Of a DNA stretch of 22,286 nt, positions 1 to 10,200 are shown piece after piece. Each line of letters opens with the position of its first letter. Within the stretch, counting starts at the first letter, position 1. This stretch comes from Pleurobrachia bachei (Eukaryota > Ctenophora > Tentaculata > Cydippida > Pleurobrachiidae): contig AVPN01001190.1 of assembly GCA_000695325.1 (NCBI GenBank), positions 4,065 through 26,350 of the forward strand. The letters run 5' to 3'. Below the pieces are notes generated by a model that saw only the letters and a program-made list of their open reading frames with translations, did no database searches and was not told the DNA's origin. A program made the translations under genes and the position numbers.

Positions 1-55
1 GACCCCCCATAACTTGGCTATTGCCTACAAAATGGCACCGGTGAAAATCCTCTAA

Positions 56-240
56 ACTGTTCCTAAGTGGCTATAGCCATATAGCCTAAAAACGGTTATG
101 CGCAAACCTAATTAACCAATTATCTAATTAATCGGATGAGATAGAGACTTAATTCCGGCACCTACCCCCACTAATGCGAAGACGCTGATCACTTTAATGC
201 CCTCGATTTTATCTCTACTCCTATTTTAAGGGTACTTATG
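56..240 (-). repeat. Dispersed repeat copy in ARF intron
   Basis: This stretch, read on the minus strand, closely matches 13670-13850, where two further related units lie. Shared landmarks are a tract containing AGTGGGGGTAGGTGC, an AGCGTC block before it, and an AATTA/TAATTA-rich tail with an 'aaccgtt' block. No protein is encoded. I cannot see terminal repeats or a target duplication, so the class is unknown. The adjoining bases 1-55 and 241-678 hold no gene that I can support. Confidence 0.7.
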
Positions 241-678
241 GTTCTGGCCTCAGGCTGAAAAAAGCAGGTACCACGCCCACCCGGAAATGAGGGTGTTGCA
301 CCGCTCACCCGATTTTAGGGTTTTCTGTGGTGTTAGTAGAGACCCTTGGGAACACATTGGTGAAGGAATTAGCTGGTATAAAAAAATTTCCTAATCAGGG
401 CATAAAATGGGGTCTGGGTCTCTTACTAAGCGGAACGGAAGTCAAAACAGAGCAGTGTGTCCCAGATCCCTGTGCGCGGCTCCCTCCTAAATACTGAAAT
501 TGTTTGGTTTTTGCGCGCGTGCTATAGAGAGTACTCAGTGTCAGCGCTTTGTGTAACACTCGTCAGAAGACTGAGGGAGCGTGTGTGAGCCTTGTCATCT
601 GAGTGTGTGTGGGGTTGTCTCACACTGACTGTACATCGCGCAACGCTACGCGGCCTCACGTAGCGGCCTCACGTAGCC

Positions 679-701
679 GCACCGGGCCTTAGGCCCGGTG
701 C
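679..701. repeat. GC-rich perfect hairpin
   Basis: Two 10-base arms (GCACCGGGCC and GGCCCGGTGC) flank a 3-base centre. Just before it lie two direct copies of CGGCCTCACGTAG (about 650-677). The stretch is much more GC-rich than its surroundings and ends about 20 bases before the foldback element at 721. No function can be assigned from sequence. Confidence 0.75.
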
Positions 702-720
702 GAAGAGGAGGGTCTTATTA

Positions 721-1512
721 GTAGAGTCGATAAGTAGATCTTACCCTCTCAATTGTTCCAGTTTTTGTCACATCTGTTTGGAGCCTCGACACGACCTCTA
801 AACAGGTGTTACTTTTTCACAAACTGTTTTCATCATGGTGTAATCAGCACTTGAAATGTTGTTGATCATAACAAAAACCCGACTAATTTTTTTCAACTTG
901 GGGTAAAACCATGGGTGTCAAAAGTTAGCTCTAGGTCCCCTGAGTAACCATCCGGAAACTCTAAGAGATATTTCAAGCCGTTCACCCGTAATCATTAATA
1001 CCGGTGGAGAGAATTTGTGTGTACGTGCGCTAAATGCCCACTACTACTACCGAAACGTTATTGTATACGTTAATATGTGTCTCTCTCTTTTCTCCCCCTT
1101 GAGAGAGATAGTTATCGCGCGCGGCGCTCTGGCACGTGCGGACTTTCCAGAGAGAGTGAGAGACATACAACAACATGTAAACAGCCTGCCAGCGCCCACG
1201 TACGTCCGCACTGTATTATTCTCTTCCACCGGGATTAATGATTACGGGAGAACGGCTTGAAATATCTCTGAGAGGGTCCGGATGGTTACTCAGGGGACCT
1301 AGAGCTAACTTGTGACACCCATGGTTTTACCCCAAGTGGAAAAAAATTAGTCGGGTTTTTGTTATGATCAACAACAGGTCAAGTGCTGATTACACCATGA
1401 TGAAAACAGATTGTGAAAAAGTAACACCTGTTTAGAGGTCGGGGCGAGGCTCCAAACAGATGTGACAAAAACTGGAACAATTGAGAGGGTAAGATCTACT
1501 TATCGACTCTAC
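721..1512. mobile_element. Foldback MITE with long inverted arms and TA target duplication
   Basis: The left arm (about 721-1012) is repeated in inverse orientation at about 1219-1512 with scattered mismatches. The outermost bases are GTAGAGTCGATAAG and its complement. A TA lies directly outside each end (719-720 and 1513-1514), the target duplication typical of Tc1/mariner-superfamily elements. The roughly 206-base centre has no convincing coding frame, so this is a non-autonomous element. It sits in the ARF intron. The superfamily is inferred from the TA alone. Confidence 0.8.
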
Positions 1513-1755
1513 TATATATGAGACAAGTGTGGGGGGATGTGTGTTTATTTGAGAGTGTGACTGTGAACCGACGATTCTTCTCGCTTTCTCCTAAACCTCG
1601 ATCCTTAGATTACCTAAAGATCGAATCGATATCGAAGAAGAATCGCCGGTTCCTAATTCCTATGTGTGACACTCCTGCCCCCGCCTTTTCTCCCATACCC
1701 CCTTTTTCTCCCTTACCCCATTTCCCTCCATAACCTAACCCCTCCCCTTTTACAG

Positions 1756-1816
1756 GGTATTATTTTCGTAGTTGACAGCATTGACAAACATACAAGTCTG
1801 TGTGTGGGATGTGTTT
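1756..1816 (+). repeat. Partial duplicate of ARF exon start with its 3' splice site
   Basis: Bases 1756 to about 1790 repeat the first bases of the real ARF exon at 1935 with only two differences, and encode GIIFVVDS as there. The pyrimidine tract and AG just upstream (1754-1755) are also duplicated, so this is a second, intact-looking acceptor 179 bases before the real one. After codon 11 the copy diverges into unrelated GT-rich sequence. A GTAAAC at 1817 could act as a donor, giving a 61-nt exon that would shift the frame. It is most likely a non-functional tandem duplication or a decoy or poison exon. Confidence 0.75.
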
Positions 1817-1934
1817 GTAAACTCCTACCTTCCCCCTTTTTCTCCCTAACCCCTCTCTCCCTCTTTTTCTCCCTAACCATCCTTTCCCCCTAGCCCCCTT
1901 TCTTCCCTCCCTAACCCCTCCTCCTCTTTTCCAG

Positions 1935-2342
1935 GGTATTATTTTCGTAGTTGATAGCAATGACAAAGAGAGGTTAGGTGAAGCATCGGCTGAGCTCTCC
2001 CGTATGTTGCAAGAAGAAGATCTGAGAGATTCCATTTTACTTGTTTTCGCTAACAAAATGGATTTGCCTGGAGCAGCCAGTGTTAGTCAAGTGGCTGAGT
2101 CACTACAATTACATGGGATGAAGACACGAAAGGTGAATTATTGGTCCTTAGTTTACTATAACATCTTTATTTTAATTTAATCATTATTTTTTATAATTGC
2201 CTTGACCCTCAATAAACATTTGACAAATTAATTAACCCCCTTTCTGTTTCAGTGGCACGTTCAGGCTACCTGTGCAGCAACAGGGGACGGATTATACGAG
2301 GGTCTGGATTGGTTATCAAATGAGATGGTTAGCCTCGGATAA
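1935..2342 (+). CDS. ADP-ribosylation factor (ARF1-type small GTPase), last two exons
   Basis: ARF proteins are myristoylated GTP switches that recruit coats and lipid enzymes to Golgi and endosomal membranes. The two exons are 1935-2132 (66 codons, acceptor CAG at 1932-1934, donor GTGAAT) and 2253-2342 (29 codons plus TAA). Both introns are in phase 0. The translation starts [14 protein letters not shown] and contains the guanine-base contact NKMD in the stretch [15 protein letters not shown]. NKxD is the G4 motif; ARF1 usually has NKQD. The second exon carries the G5 motif [17 protein letters not shown], which normally reads [16 protein letters not shown]. The C-terminus is short (EMVSLG). 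The N-terminal half, with the P-loop and the WDVGGQ switch, must lie left of the window, because no WDVGGQ-coding exon is present in 1-1754. Class I versus class II ARF cannot be settled from this half. Confidence 0.95.
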
Positions 2343-3207
2343 ACACGGAACTGTCTCCCCCTCCTCATCTCTGAATTTCTATTTCTCCCTCTCTCCCGCC
2401 CTTCTTGATCCGGAATCAGCGATCCTTCCCCTGCATGTTGGTCTAGTTATAAATATTTCAAGTTTTCTTTCTTTTTTCTTCTCTTGGGGTATAAAAATAG
2501 TCTTAACCACACACTATGATATATAACACTGTGTATATTTAAATCCAGATTGGTCTCTTTAACGTTGTTTTTTCTTCTTCCACGGCTCTTTTCGACAATA
2601 TTACCAGACAGTTTTGTGTCCTATATTGCTCCCTCTATCTTGTGTTGTGTGTTCAACAATAACTCTACTATATTGCCCAACTAGTGCGTGTGTGTGTGTG
2701 TGTGTGTGTCAATTTGGATTTATTTATTTTGATTTTACTGCAAGGTAATTAAATGTTTGTTTTTTGAAGGACATTTGAGGTCCCAATTATACACCAACCT
2801 CAAAATGTGTTATGCTGTTCTGTAAGAAAATGTTTAAGAAGATTCAAACAACGACAAAAAATTGAGTTTTACTTTTTTGCCTAAGATTTGGTACGCGCAA
2901 ATACTAAGCCGCGCAATAAGAGATGTATTGAACAAAACGATATGCGCGCGGTGAAAACTTCACTTGTTTGTGCAGCTTGCTTTTTCTGTTTTCTTTTCCG
3001 AAGTTGTTCCGTTTTGTTTTTTTAACTCTCACCGCATTATTCACACTTCAGTAGCTTTTAAACGTGGGATATATCAACTGCGAATACTATTGACGTAAGG
3101 CTTGTCAATTTCTTCGATTTTGAAGAAATTTGTTCGCCAAATATGCCTGAATTCGGAGCCGTAAAATTGTCCATTCTCCTCCAGGAGTCCTCCTAAGGAC
3201 ATGGTGA
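2343..3207. other. Intergenic region: ARF 3' flank and Tuba-like promoter/5' leader
   Basis: This 865-base stretch holds the 3' end of the ARF transcript and whatever promoter drives the next gene. I find no canonical AATAAA soon after the ARF stop. The region is T-rich, with a (GT)n tract at 2688-2709. A pyrimidine-AG (ending 3184) shortly before the next start codon could be a 3' splice site of a leader intron. A short upstream frame starts at an ATG near 3143 and stops at about 3195. No other gene is supported. Confidence 0.5.
2688..2709 (+). repeat. (GT)n microsatellite
   Basis: Eleven uninterrupted GT units lie in the spacer between the ARF and Tuba-like genes, and are likely length-polymorphic. 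Confidence 0.95.
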
Positions 3208-4258
3208 ATGGAAGTGGGGGAGTTTGTAAAAGTACACACCGAGTACAACAGTCACAATTCCGGTGATCTTAGCCTCTTTGAAAATGATGTTGTTAAGGTG
3301 AGTCTTCAAACCGGTAAAGATCAAAGAATCCATCTCGTGGGTCCTCTTTTGTCAAAATATCTATTTACAGTTTCTTACTCAAAGTAAAACACATGATACT
3401 GTCAGTTCGAGAAGAATAGTTTTCATCTTCATATCGATCAAAACAATATTTCCAGGTGACCGATGTCCTAGGAGATGGTTGGTACGAGGGTGATATTGGT
3501 GGCACTAAAGGATTATTCCCCGACTCCTGTTGTACAAAACTAAACTTTACTAACCGATCACAGCCCTTTGGTGTCGCCCTATTTGACCACGAGGCCCACC
3601 TAGACGATGAGTTATCTTTTCAAGCGGGCGACCAAATATTCCTAACGAAACATATCAATACTGAGTGGTTCGAGGGGATGTGTCGTAGTTCAATTGGGAT
3701 GTTTCCAGCTAGTTTTGTAGATGTTGTTAATGCAATTCCACCTACACCTCCCCCAGAGGAACATGAAAAAATCGAACCGAGACGACCGCCCCCGCTGGAC
3801 TATAATTCCCTAGAGAGACTCCGGACAAAGTCGTTCTCTCTTAGGAAATCGGCAAGTCCGGAGCCTTCAATAACTCGTAGTAAAACAATTTCTTCAGTCA
3901 CCCCTCCCCCACAACGGACGAGGACTCCTTCATCAAACAAATCATCGCCCTCTCCGTTACCCCCTGCACGACCTCCTGTATTCATGCCTACAGTCGATCC
4001 CCCACCTCCACCCTTAGTAGTGGAGAGAGGTGTACCAACCAGGCCTCCCTCTTTCACAGCCCCTCGATCTGATGCTCCTCCTCGACCCCCTCCTTCTATT
4101 GATGCTCCTCCTCGACCTCCCCCTTCTATCGATGCTCCTGCACGGCCTGCTCCTCTAAAAACAGAGACTTTAGTAAAGTTAAGGGAGAAGAAAAGGAGTG
4201 GTGAAAGGTCTCCTAAGAGACCTCCCAGTACATATGTTATGGCGCCACCCAATGTCAA
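3208..4258 (+). other. Exons 1-2 of Tuba-like gene: two SH3 domains and proline-rich tail
   Basis: SH3 number one is split by the 158-base intron after residue 30. Its core runs from GDLSLFENDVV to GDGWYEGDIGG and GLFPDSC, the usual ALYDY-like, WWxG-like and PxxxV positions. SH3 number two (residues 68-121) has VALFDHEA, DELSFQAGD, TEWFEG and GMFPASFVDVV. The following segment is rich in PxxP motifs, some with flanking arginine (RRPPPLDY, PPARPP), and ends in tandem copies of DAPPRPPPSI. Such motifs are ligands for SH3 domains, possibly this protein's own, and in Tuba-like proteins for EVH1/SH3 partners; the partners here are inference. Exon 2 ends in phase 2 at AA|GTGAGT. Confidence 0.9.
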
Positions 4259-7200
4259 GTGAGTAAATACCATCATTTATCCAACTCTAGTTTCAATCAA
4301 CTTTCACAGTTCTATCATTGGGGCGGGGACGGTTGGAAGATTCTTCAAGTTGAAGTTGGAGTTTTCTTACTAAGTTTTGAGTTTTTGAAGTCGCTTCAAC
4401 AACTTCAGCCAGCCCCCAATCTTCCTTCCCCGTACAATTGTCTAACCCCCCACCTCATTCCCCAGTTTGTCAACCCTACCACCAGACCAAGACGAACTCC
4501 AAACACTTCCCTCAACTTCATCCGGAGGGAGTCTGGGAGAGGAGGCTGATCCTACTCCGCACATCTCCGCACCCCTGTCCAGAGACCAGATAGACCAGCT
4601 TTATGGTAACAGAAAGACGTTTATAGAAAAGGGAGGTGAGAGTGGGAGGGAGGAGGTGGAGTATGCCAATGAAGAGGATATTATTGCCATAACCAAGGTA
4701 TAAGGAATCAGGAACCGACTGAAATAAGTAAACAACCCCCACAACCAATCAGAACTCGTTATTTAGGTCAGATGACTGGTTATCAGCCAATCAGGGACCA
4801 GTATTTCCTGATTCGGTCGGTTCCTGGTAGGGAGGACACTGTTTTAAATAGATTTGATCTGTTTCATATCTCAATGAAATAATACAACTGTATTTTGGAC
4901 GCAACACATGTTTCATTGAATCCCTGACGGAAAGCCAATCATCAGTGGAGGCGTTTATTTACAAACTCTCTATAATCTGGTGCAGTTTTGAGATCGCTCA
5001 TATAGACACACGGAACCCAATGTGTAGATATGATAGGAAGGATATGTGTGTTATTACGGGTTGTCTGGTGCACTGCATCTAAATAAACAAACTGCACACC
5101 CGTACACATTGTACACGGTGCAGCATTCCGCAATTAATACAACTTACCCTAACACTTTTAGATCTGATAAAGTGTTTTTATTACCCCTGCTCTGCCCGCT
5201 CCTGATTTAATTAGCTGTAATAGATACTGTACCCCCTCCTCCCTTCTCCCCCCAGATATTAGATATTACCCCCTCCCCAGCCCCCTAGATTTAAACCTCC
5301 CCTCTCCCCCAAGATATCATCCCCGCTTCCTATTTTCAGGAGTACAAAACGACAGCCCAGGAAGATGCAGAAATGGAGAAAATAGAGAAATCTATTGCAA
5401 CTAAAGAGGGCGTACTTAGGGTGAGTAGTGTTCTCGTGATAAACTCGTGTTATTTTAGCCAACAAATACCAAATAATCCGATACGAGGGAAATATAGATA
5501 TTGTTATGGCAATTATGCAATTTATTATCTCTCTTTTGTAAGCAATTATTGATCATGCATATACAAGATCTAGGAATTTATGTACATTATGTTGTACTGT
5601 GTAAAAAACGAGGCAATGTCTTACTGGGGTGTAATTTGTGTTTTCCGTATACACGAGCACCAGCCATTTGTACAAACTAATGGTTGCTGAGCAAAGTTTA
5701 GAAGAAGAAGAAGAAGGAAAACATGATCAATTGAGCTGTGACTGTTGAAAGAACTCAATTAATTAATTAATGAATTTATAAATAAATAATAATTTACTTC
5801 TCTGTTTTCAGGCTGAAGTGGAATCAAAAAGGGAAACAGAGGATTTTTTAGGGAAACAGTTTAGCGGGAAAAAGATCAATTCAGAAAATGTTGAAGTTCT
5901 TCGCTCACTTTTACAAGGTTTGTGTTTCCAGTCAAATAGGATACTTGGAGTCAATAATTACTAAAAACAAGTTTTATTTACTTTTGTTTATTTTAGTTAC
6001 TTAGTTGTATTTTACATAATTTCAATTATAGACATGAAGTTAATTATTAATTTACCCTCCTCAGCTCATAACGAAAAGATAGTGGAAACTCAAACGGCAA
6101 TTGACAAGCTAAAGGCGAAGTTGAGAAACTGCAAATCACCCCGTAAGTAAATCTGAAGATTAAAAACGATATTTGCTTCCAGATAACGATTAACTTGAAT
6201 AATTCCTAGTTTCTAATCATATTTATTAACTTAACAGGTAACAACAAACTAAAATAATGTAAATTCCTAACTTCTAGAGAGGTCAGAGAAACTGGACGGG
6301 ATAGAGAGAAGGGACATGGTGGTCTTAGAGTTGATCGAAACTGAAGAGAATTATGTTCACAACCTTCAACTCCTGATCAAGGGATTCGTAACACCCCTCA
6401 GAAATACCAAGGTTTTTACTACCCCATTTCAAACCTCACACATCTTCCTCCCGTCTTGGTTACGAAGTCATTCCTAATATTGCTAGCGCAGAGGGGAAAT
6501 TTCATTACAAACCTCCTCTAAGACCTCATACTTTGTCCCATCATCCCCCCCCCGACACTTCATACATCCTCCCCACAGACCCACACGATGGAGGTAGAGG
6601 TACTCTTCCTGAATATCGAACCCATCCTGGCACTGTCTGAGAAGTTGCTAATGATGCTCAAGGGCCAAACTTCCCTCATGTCCCACGAGCAAATGATTGG
6701 TAGGTGATTGCCGATTGGGTGATTTATTGGGTGGAATATTGTTTGAAGTTGAACAGCAATTTGGGTAACGCTTAAGTGTCAATTTATACTTCGTGTCAAT
6801 TTGGGTAACGCTTAAGTGTCAATTTATACTTCGTGTCAATTTATACTTCGTGGTAGCTATTATAACTAGACCAAAAAACAAAAGAAATTTGTTTGGAACA
6901 CCCGTAGCCTTTTTTCGATACTTGGCGCTACGGCCACGAGAAATGCACCCTTCGTCGGAGTAAAAGTAAAAGAAAGGAAGAGAGAAACAAGAATATTTGC
7001 ACTATGTATCCATATTGCTGTGTTTCCCTGCCTTCAACTTGAGGAGTTCTGGGGTTCATGTGATCTGATCACATCTGATTGGCTAATTAGAATACTGACA
7101 CATGAGAACGCTCAACAGGAGCAGGTGTGATCAAACCAGCGCCTTTTCTGGTGCTCTTGAAAACTGCGTATTGAAGGGTTACATAGTAGGAGGGTGCCAT

Positions 7201-10200
7201 GACGTTTTTATGAACCAGGACATGGAGGAAGTTCCTGAAAAGCCGCGCAAAGTGGCGTGCAATTTCCGTTGCATAATATTTCATGAAACCAGTTATTTGG
7301 TTTGATAAAGGAGCAGTTGTTATGATCTCCGTGACGTTACGCGATTTTGACCACGCTCGAGTTACTATTTCAAATCCGAGATTTCTAAACCCTTTATGAT
7401 CTTTTTAGCACACGTGCTAAAACGATCATCCGGGTGGATGCCCTTCGGGCATCCACCTGGGCAGGGAAAAAATCCCTAGATGAGAATAGAGGTGTTATAG
7501 GTTGATGTTGATTAAAATTTCGGAGAAGATGATCGATCAAGGTTAATATCATCATGGCCGTAGGTTTTCTCTGTTAGACTGTACTATCTATAATACTCAG
7601 TACTATTCTGTACTATTCTGTACTATTCTGTATTACTATTCATTCAAGGTGTTTTATGCACTTAGGCACGAGGTGGCATATAACCTAAGATATTGCTGAA
7701 AGCCTTAAAGTATCCTAATGGAAATATTTTCCGGCTGGAGCTTAGTGGTGAGAAATTATATACCGTCGTTGAAACTGATAGTCACTCAATGAAATGTTTT
7801 ATAACCCAGAGCGGGTTATTCATTTTATGTCGGTCTAGGAAATATTTTAGAAAATATTGGGAAGAAAGTTGAATATGTTTCGATATATGATTGGCCTATC
7901 CCGGAAAAAAGTCTTTGCATATGATATTTTCGTACCAAAATTCAATGGGATAACTTGCACGGTTATGCTCGATCTAGGTAGCGAACAAGTTCAAATTTCT
8001 CTCCAGTTCATAGCCCCCTGTTCTCCAAATCTCTCTCCAGTTCATAGCCCCCTGTTCTCCCCCCTTATCTCTCATCATACCGAAGCAGCTCATGAAACCA
8101 TTTCTCATTTTAATGAACATATAACTATATATTGTGCTAGAGATAAAATAATATCTTTCTTATCGTACATATTATATAAACTAGTTCGTGGTAAGTCTAG
8201 TCGATATTTTAGAAACAGAAAAGTTATATTCTAACCTATTTTATTATTGGTTACAAAGTCACCCATGTCATTATACTGCGTGAGGTTTTGCGGATGGGTA
8301 ATTTCATTACCAAATTCTATTCTGAGAATCTAACAATTTTGATTGGAACCGATCGAACATCAGGAAATACCGGTCCCTGATTGGCTGATAACCAGTCACG
8401 TGACAGCTAAATAACGAGTTCTGATTGGTTGTTTACTTGCCATTGGGAAGGAGCAAAGTGGTGATAAGACTGTCCACAATGCTGATAAACATGTACTGAA
8501 GGGAGCTTATGCTTCGTTCTCGTATCAGGAAATATCCAAATGTCATCAGACTTCCCGGGGTACCTGTAGAAGCAAAGACATATTATATTCTTTATAAATT
8601 GGAACAAAGATATATTGGTTTATTAACTTCATGGACACGGTCTGCAGTCAGGATAAGCATGGCGGCCTCTATGCATATTTCTCATTCTCGTCTCCCTCAC
8701 TCTCATTGCAGATCTCAAATATTTTAGCACCTTGAGGAGGTTTTAGCGCAACTAGACTCAAGTGCACCATGCATGTGTCAAAAGGAATGAAATGGTTTAA
8801 TGAACTGTATTTATATATACAAGCCTGAATATTTATAAATACAGTCGGACCTCCATTTAACGGCCCTCCATTTAGCGGCACCTCCATTTAACGGCAGCAT
8901 AAATTTCCCCCGAAAATTTTTTTTGAAATTTTTTTTGAAATTTTTTTTGAAATTTTTTCGGAAAATTTTTTAAAGGTACATTAACCACATCCGAATCGTG
9001 TTTCGAATCGGTGCATCTTAATCATCCGGGTGGATGCCCTTCGGGCATCCACCCGGGCAGGGAAAAAATGTGAGAGATCGATGGCATTATAACTATACCT
9101 AGTAGCTCAGATTATGGGTGCGTTTCCAAACAAATTTCTTTTGTTTTTTGGTCTAGTTTCACCTCATATATAAGTTAAAAATACAAATACGTTAAAAATT
9201 CGAATTTCCTCCTTTTTGGATCAATGACCAATACACAGCTAGCTGTATGAGGGTTGTGGTCGATTGTTGATTTCTAATCTGTCAGAGCATTTGCCCTGAC
9301 CCTACCCTCATTTCGAGAACCGCGGCACTTCCGCACTTGTTCGACCGCGAAATTGGTCCGAAAGTGTCTAATAGCTGCGTTTAGACACTTAATCTACTGA
9401 GGAAGCCTGGTACAAAAATCTGGGATAGTCATGTAAATTTTTTATTTTCTACTTCACGATATCAGATATGTTGGTATTTGTTACACTTCTTACGGGAGTT
9501 GTTGGATTGGCGAGTCGTATGGAGGCCTCCGTGTCTAGTTCCACTGGATTACAGCCCGGCACAACAACATTGTATAGCACAGGAACCCCGGTGTACACAG
9601 GAACCTTGCCGCCCCCAGATTTGGATAAATGTAAACTAGTGGAGGTTGGTGGATATCTCCACGAACAGTGTTTCCTAACCAGTACTACAAGATACTACAA
9701 ATGCCCGCTATCAAATTCGGTGTACAAGAAGGTGCACTCATTGCGCAGTAATTGTGATTTCATTATTTTCAGCAACGTGTGTCCTTCTGATCCAGGGTTC
9801 TACCAGGTATGTGGGCACGCTGGTTGTATTGGTTACAGAGAACTTGGCGGAACACCTTTACTCTGTGGAACATACATTTGTAATGCCTATGATGATGACA
9901 ATCTTGCTGGTGACAGTTGGGAAATCGCGTATCATTGTGATTATGGAATATGTAAAAACACTGAACTGAACATGGTTGGATGCAGCAGTATGGTGAATAC
10001 AACATGTGATGGAACATGTGATGATTGGAAGTGTTCCGATGAATCATATTGTAATGGTGTACAGTATGGTGTTTGGTGTGATGATTATTTATATTGGCGT
10101 TGGGAATATATCCCCCCTTCCCGCATCTGCGGTGGATTCTGTAAAAATGGTGAAGATGAGGTAGGATGTTATAACTGGACTGTTGCTGATCACACCACCT

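Larger units (their letters stand above)
6864..9158. mobile_element. Possible transposon bounded by about 40-bp inverted repeats
   Basis: The left end (6864-6904) begins AACTAGACCAAAAAACAAAA and the right end (9116-9158) is its reverse complement, with about 35 contiguous matching bases and then small indels. The 2.3 kb between has no long reading frame. It holds two direct copies of a palindromic hairpin unit, several tandem repeats, a pogo-like end and one hAT-like MITE, so it would be a composite of insertions. I see no clear target duplication. It could also be two separate insertions of one short repeat in opposite orientations. Confidence 0.5.

Noticed and set aside
1015-1260. 81-codon frame in the loop of the foldback element
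   Set aside because: It spans the loop and into the right arm, with no similarity to a transposase, so it is a chance frame.
3800-4276. 158-codon minus-strand open frame
   Set aside because: It is the complement of the proline-rich exon 2 of the Tuba-like gene; its Gly-rich translation is a shadow of CCN codons.
6757-6853. Possible CRISPR-like array
   Set aside because: The units are directly adjacent with no spacers and the genome is animal; this is a simple tandem repeat.
7087-7305. Overlapping 65- and 67-codon frames on both strands
   Set aside because: They are short, opposed to each other, without a domain, and within repeat-rich sequence.
7857-8234. 125-codon plus-strand frame in intron 8
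   Set aside because: It has no motif, contains a 34-bp tandem duplication and AT-rich sequence, and is best seen as chance.
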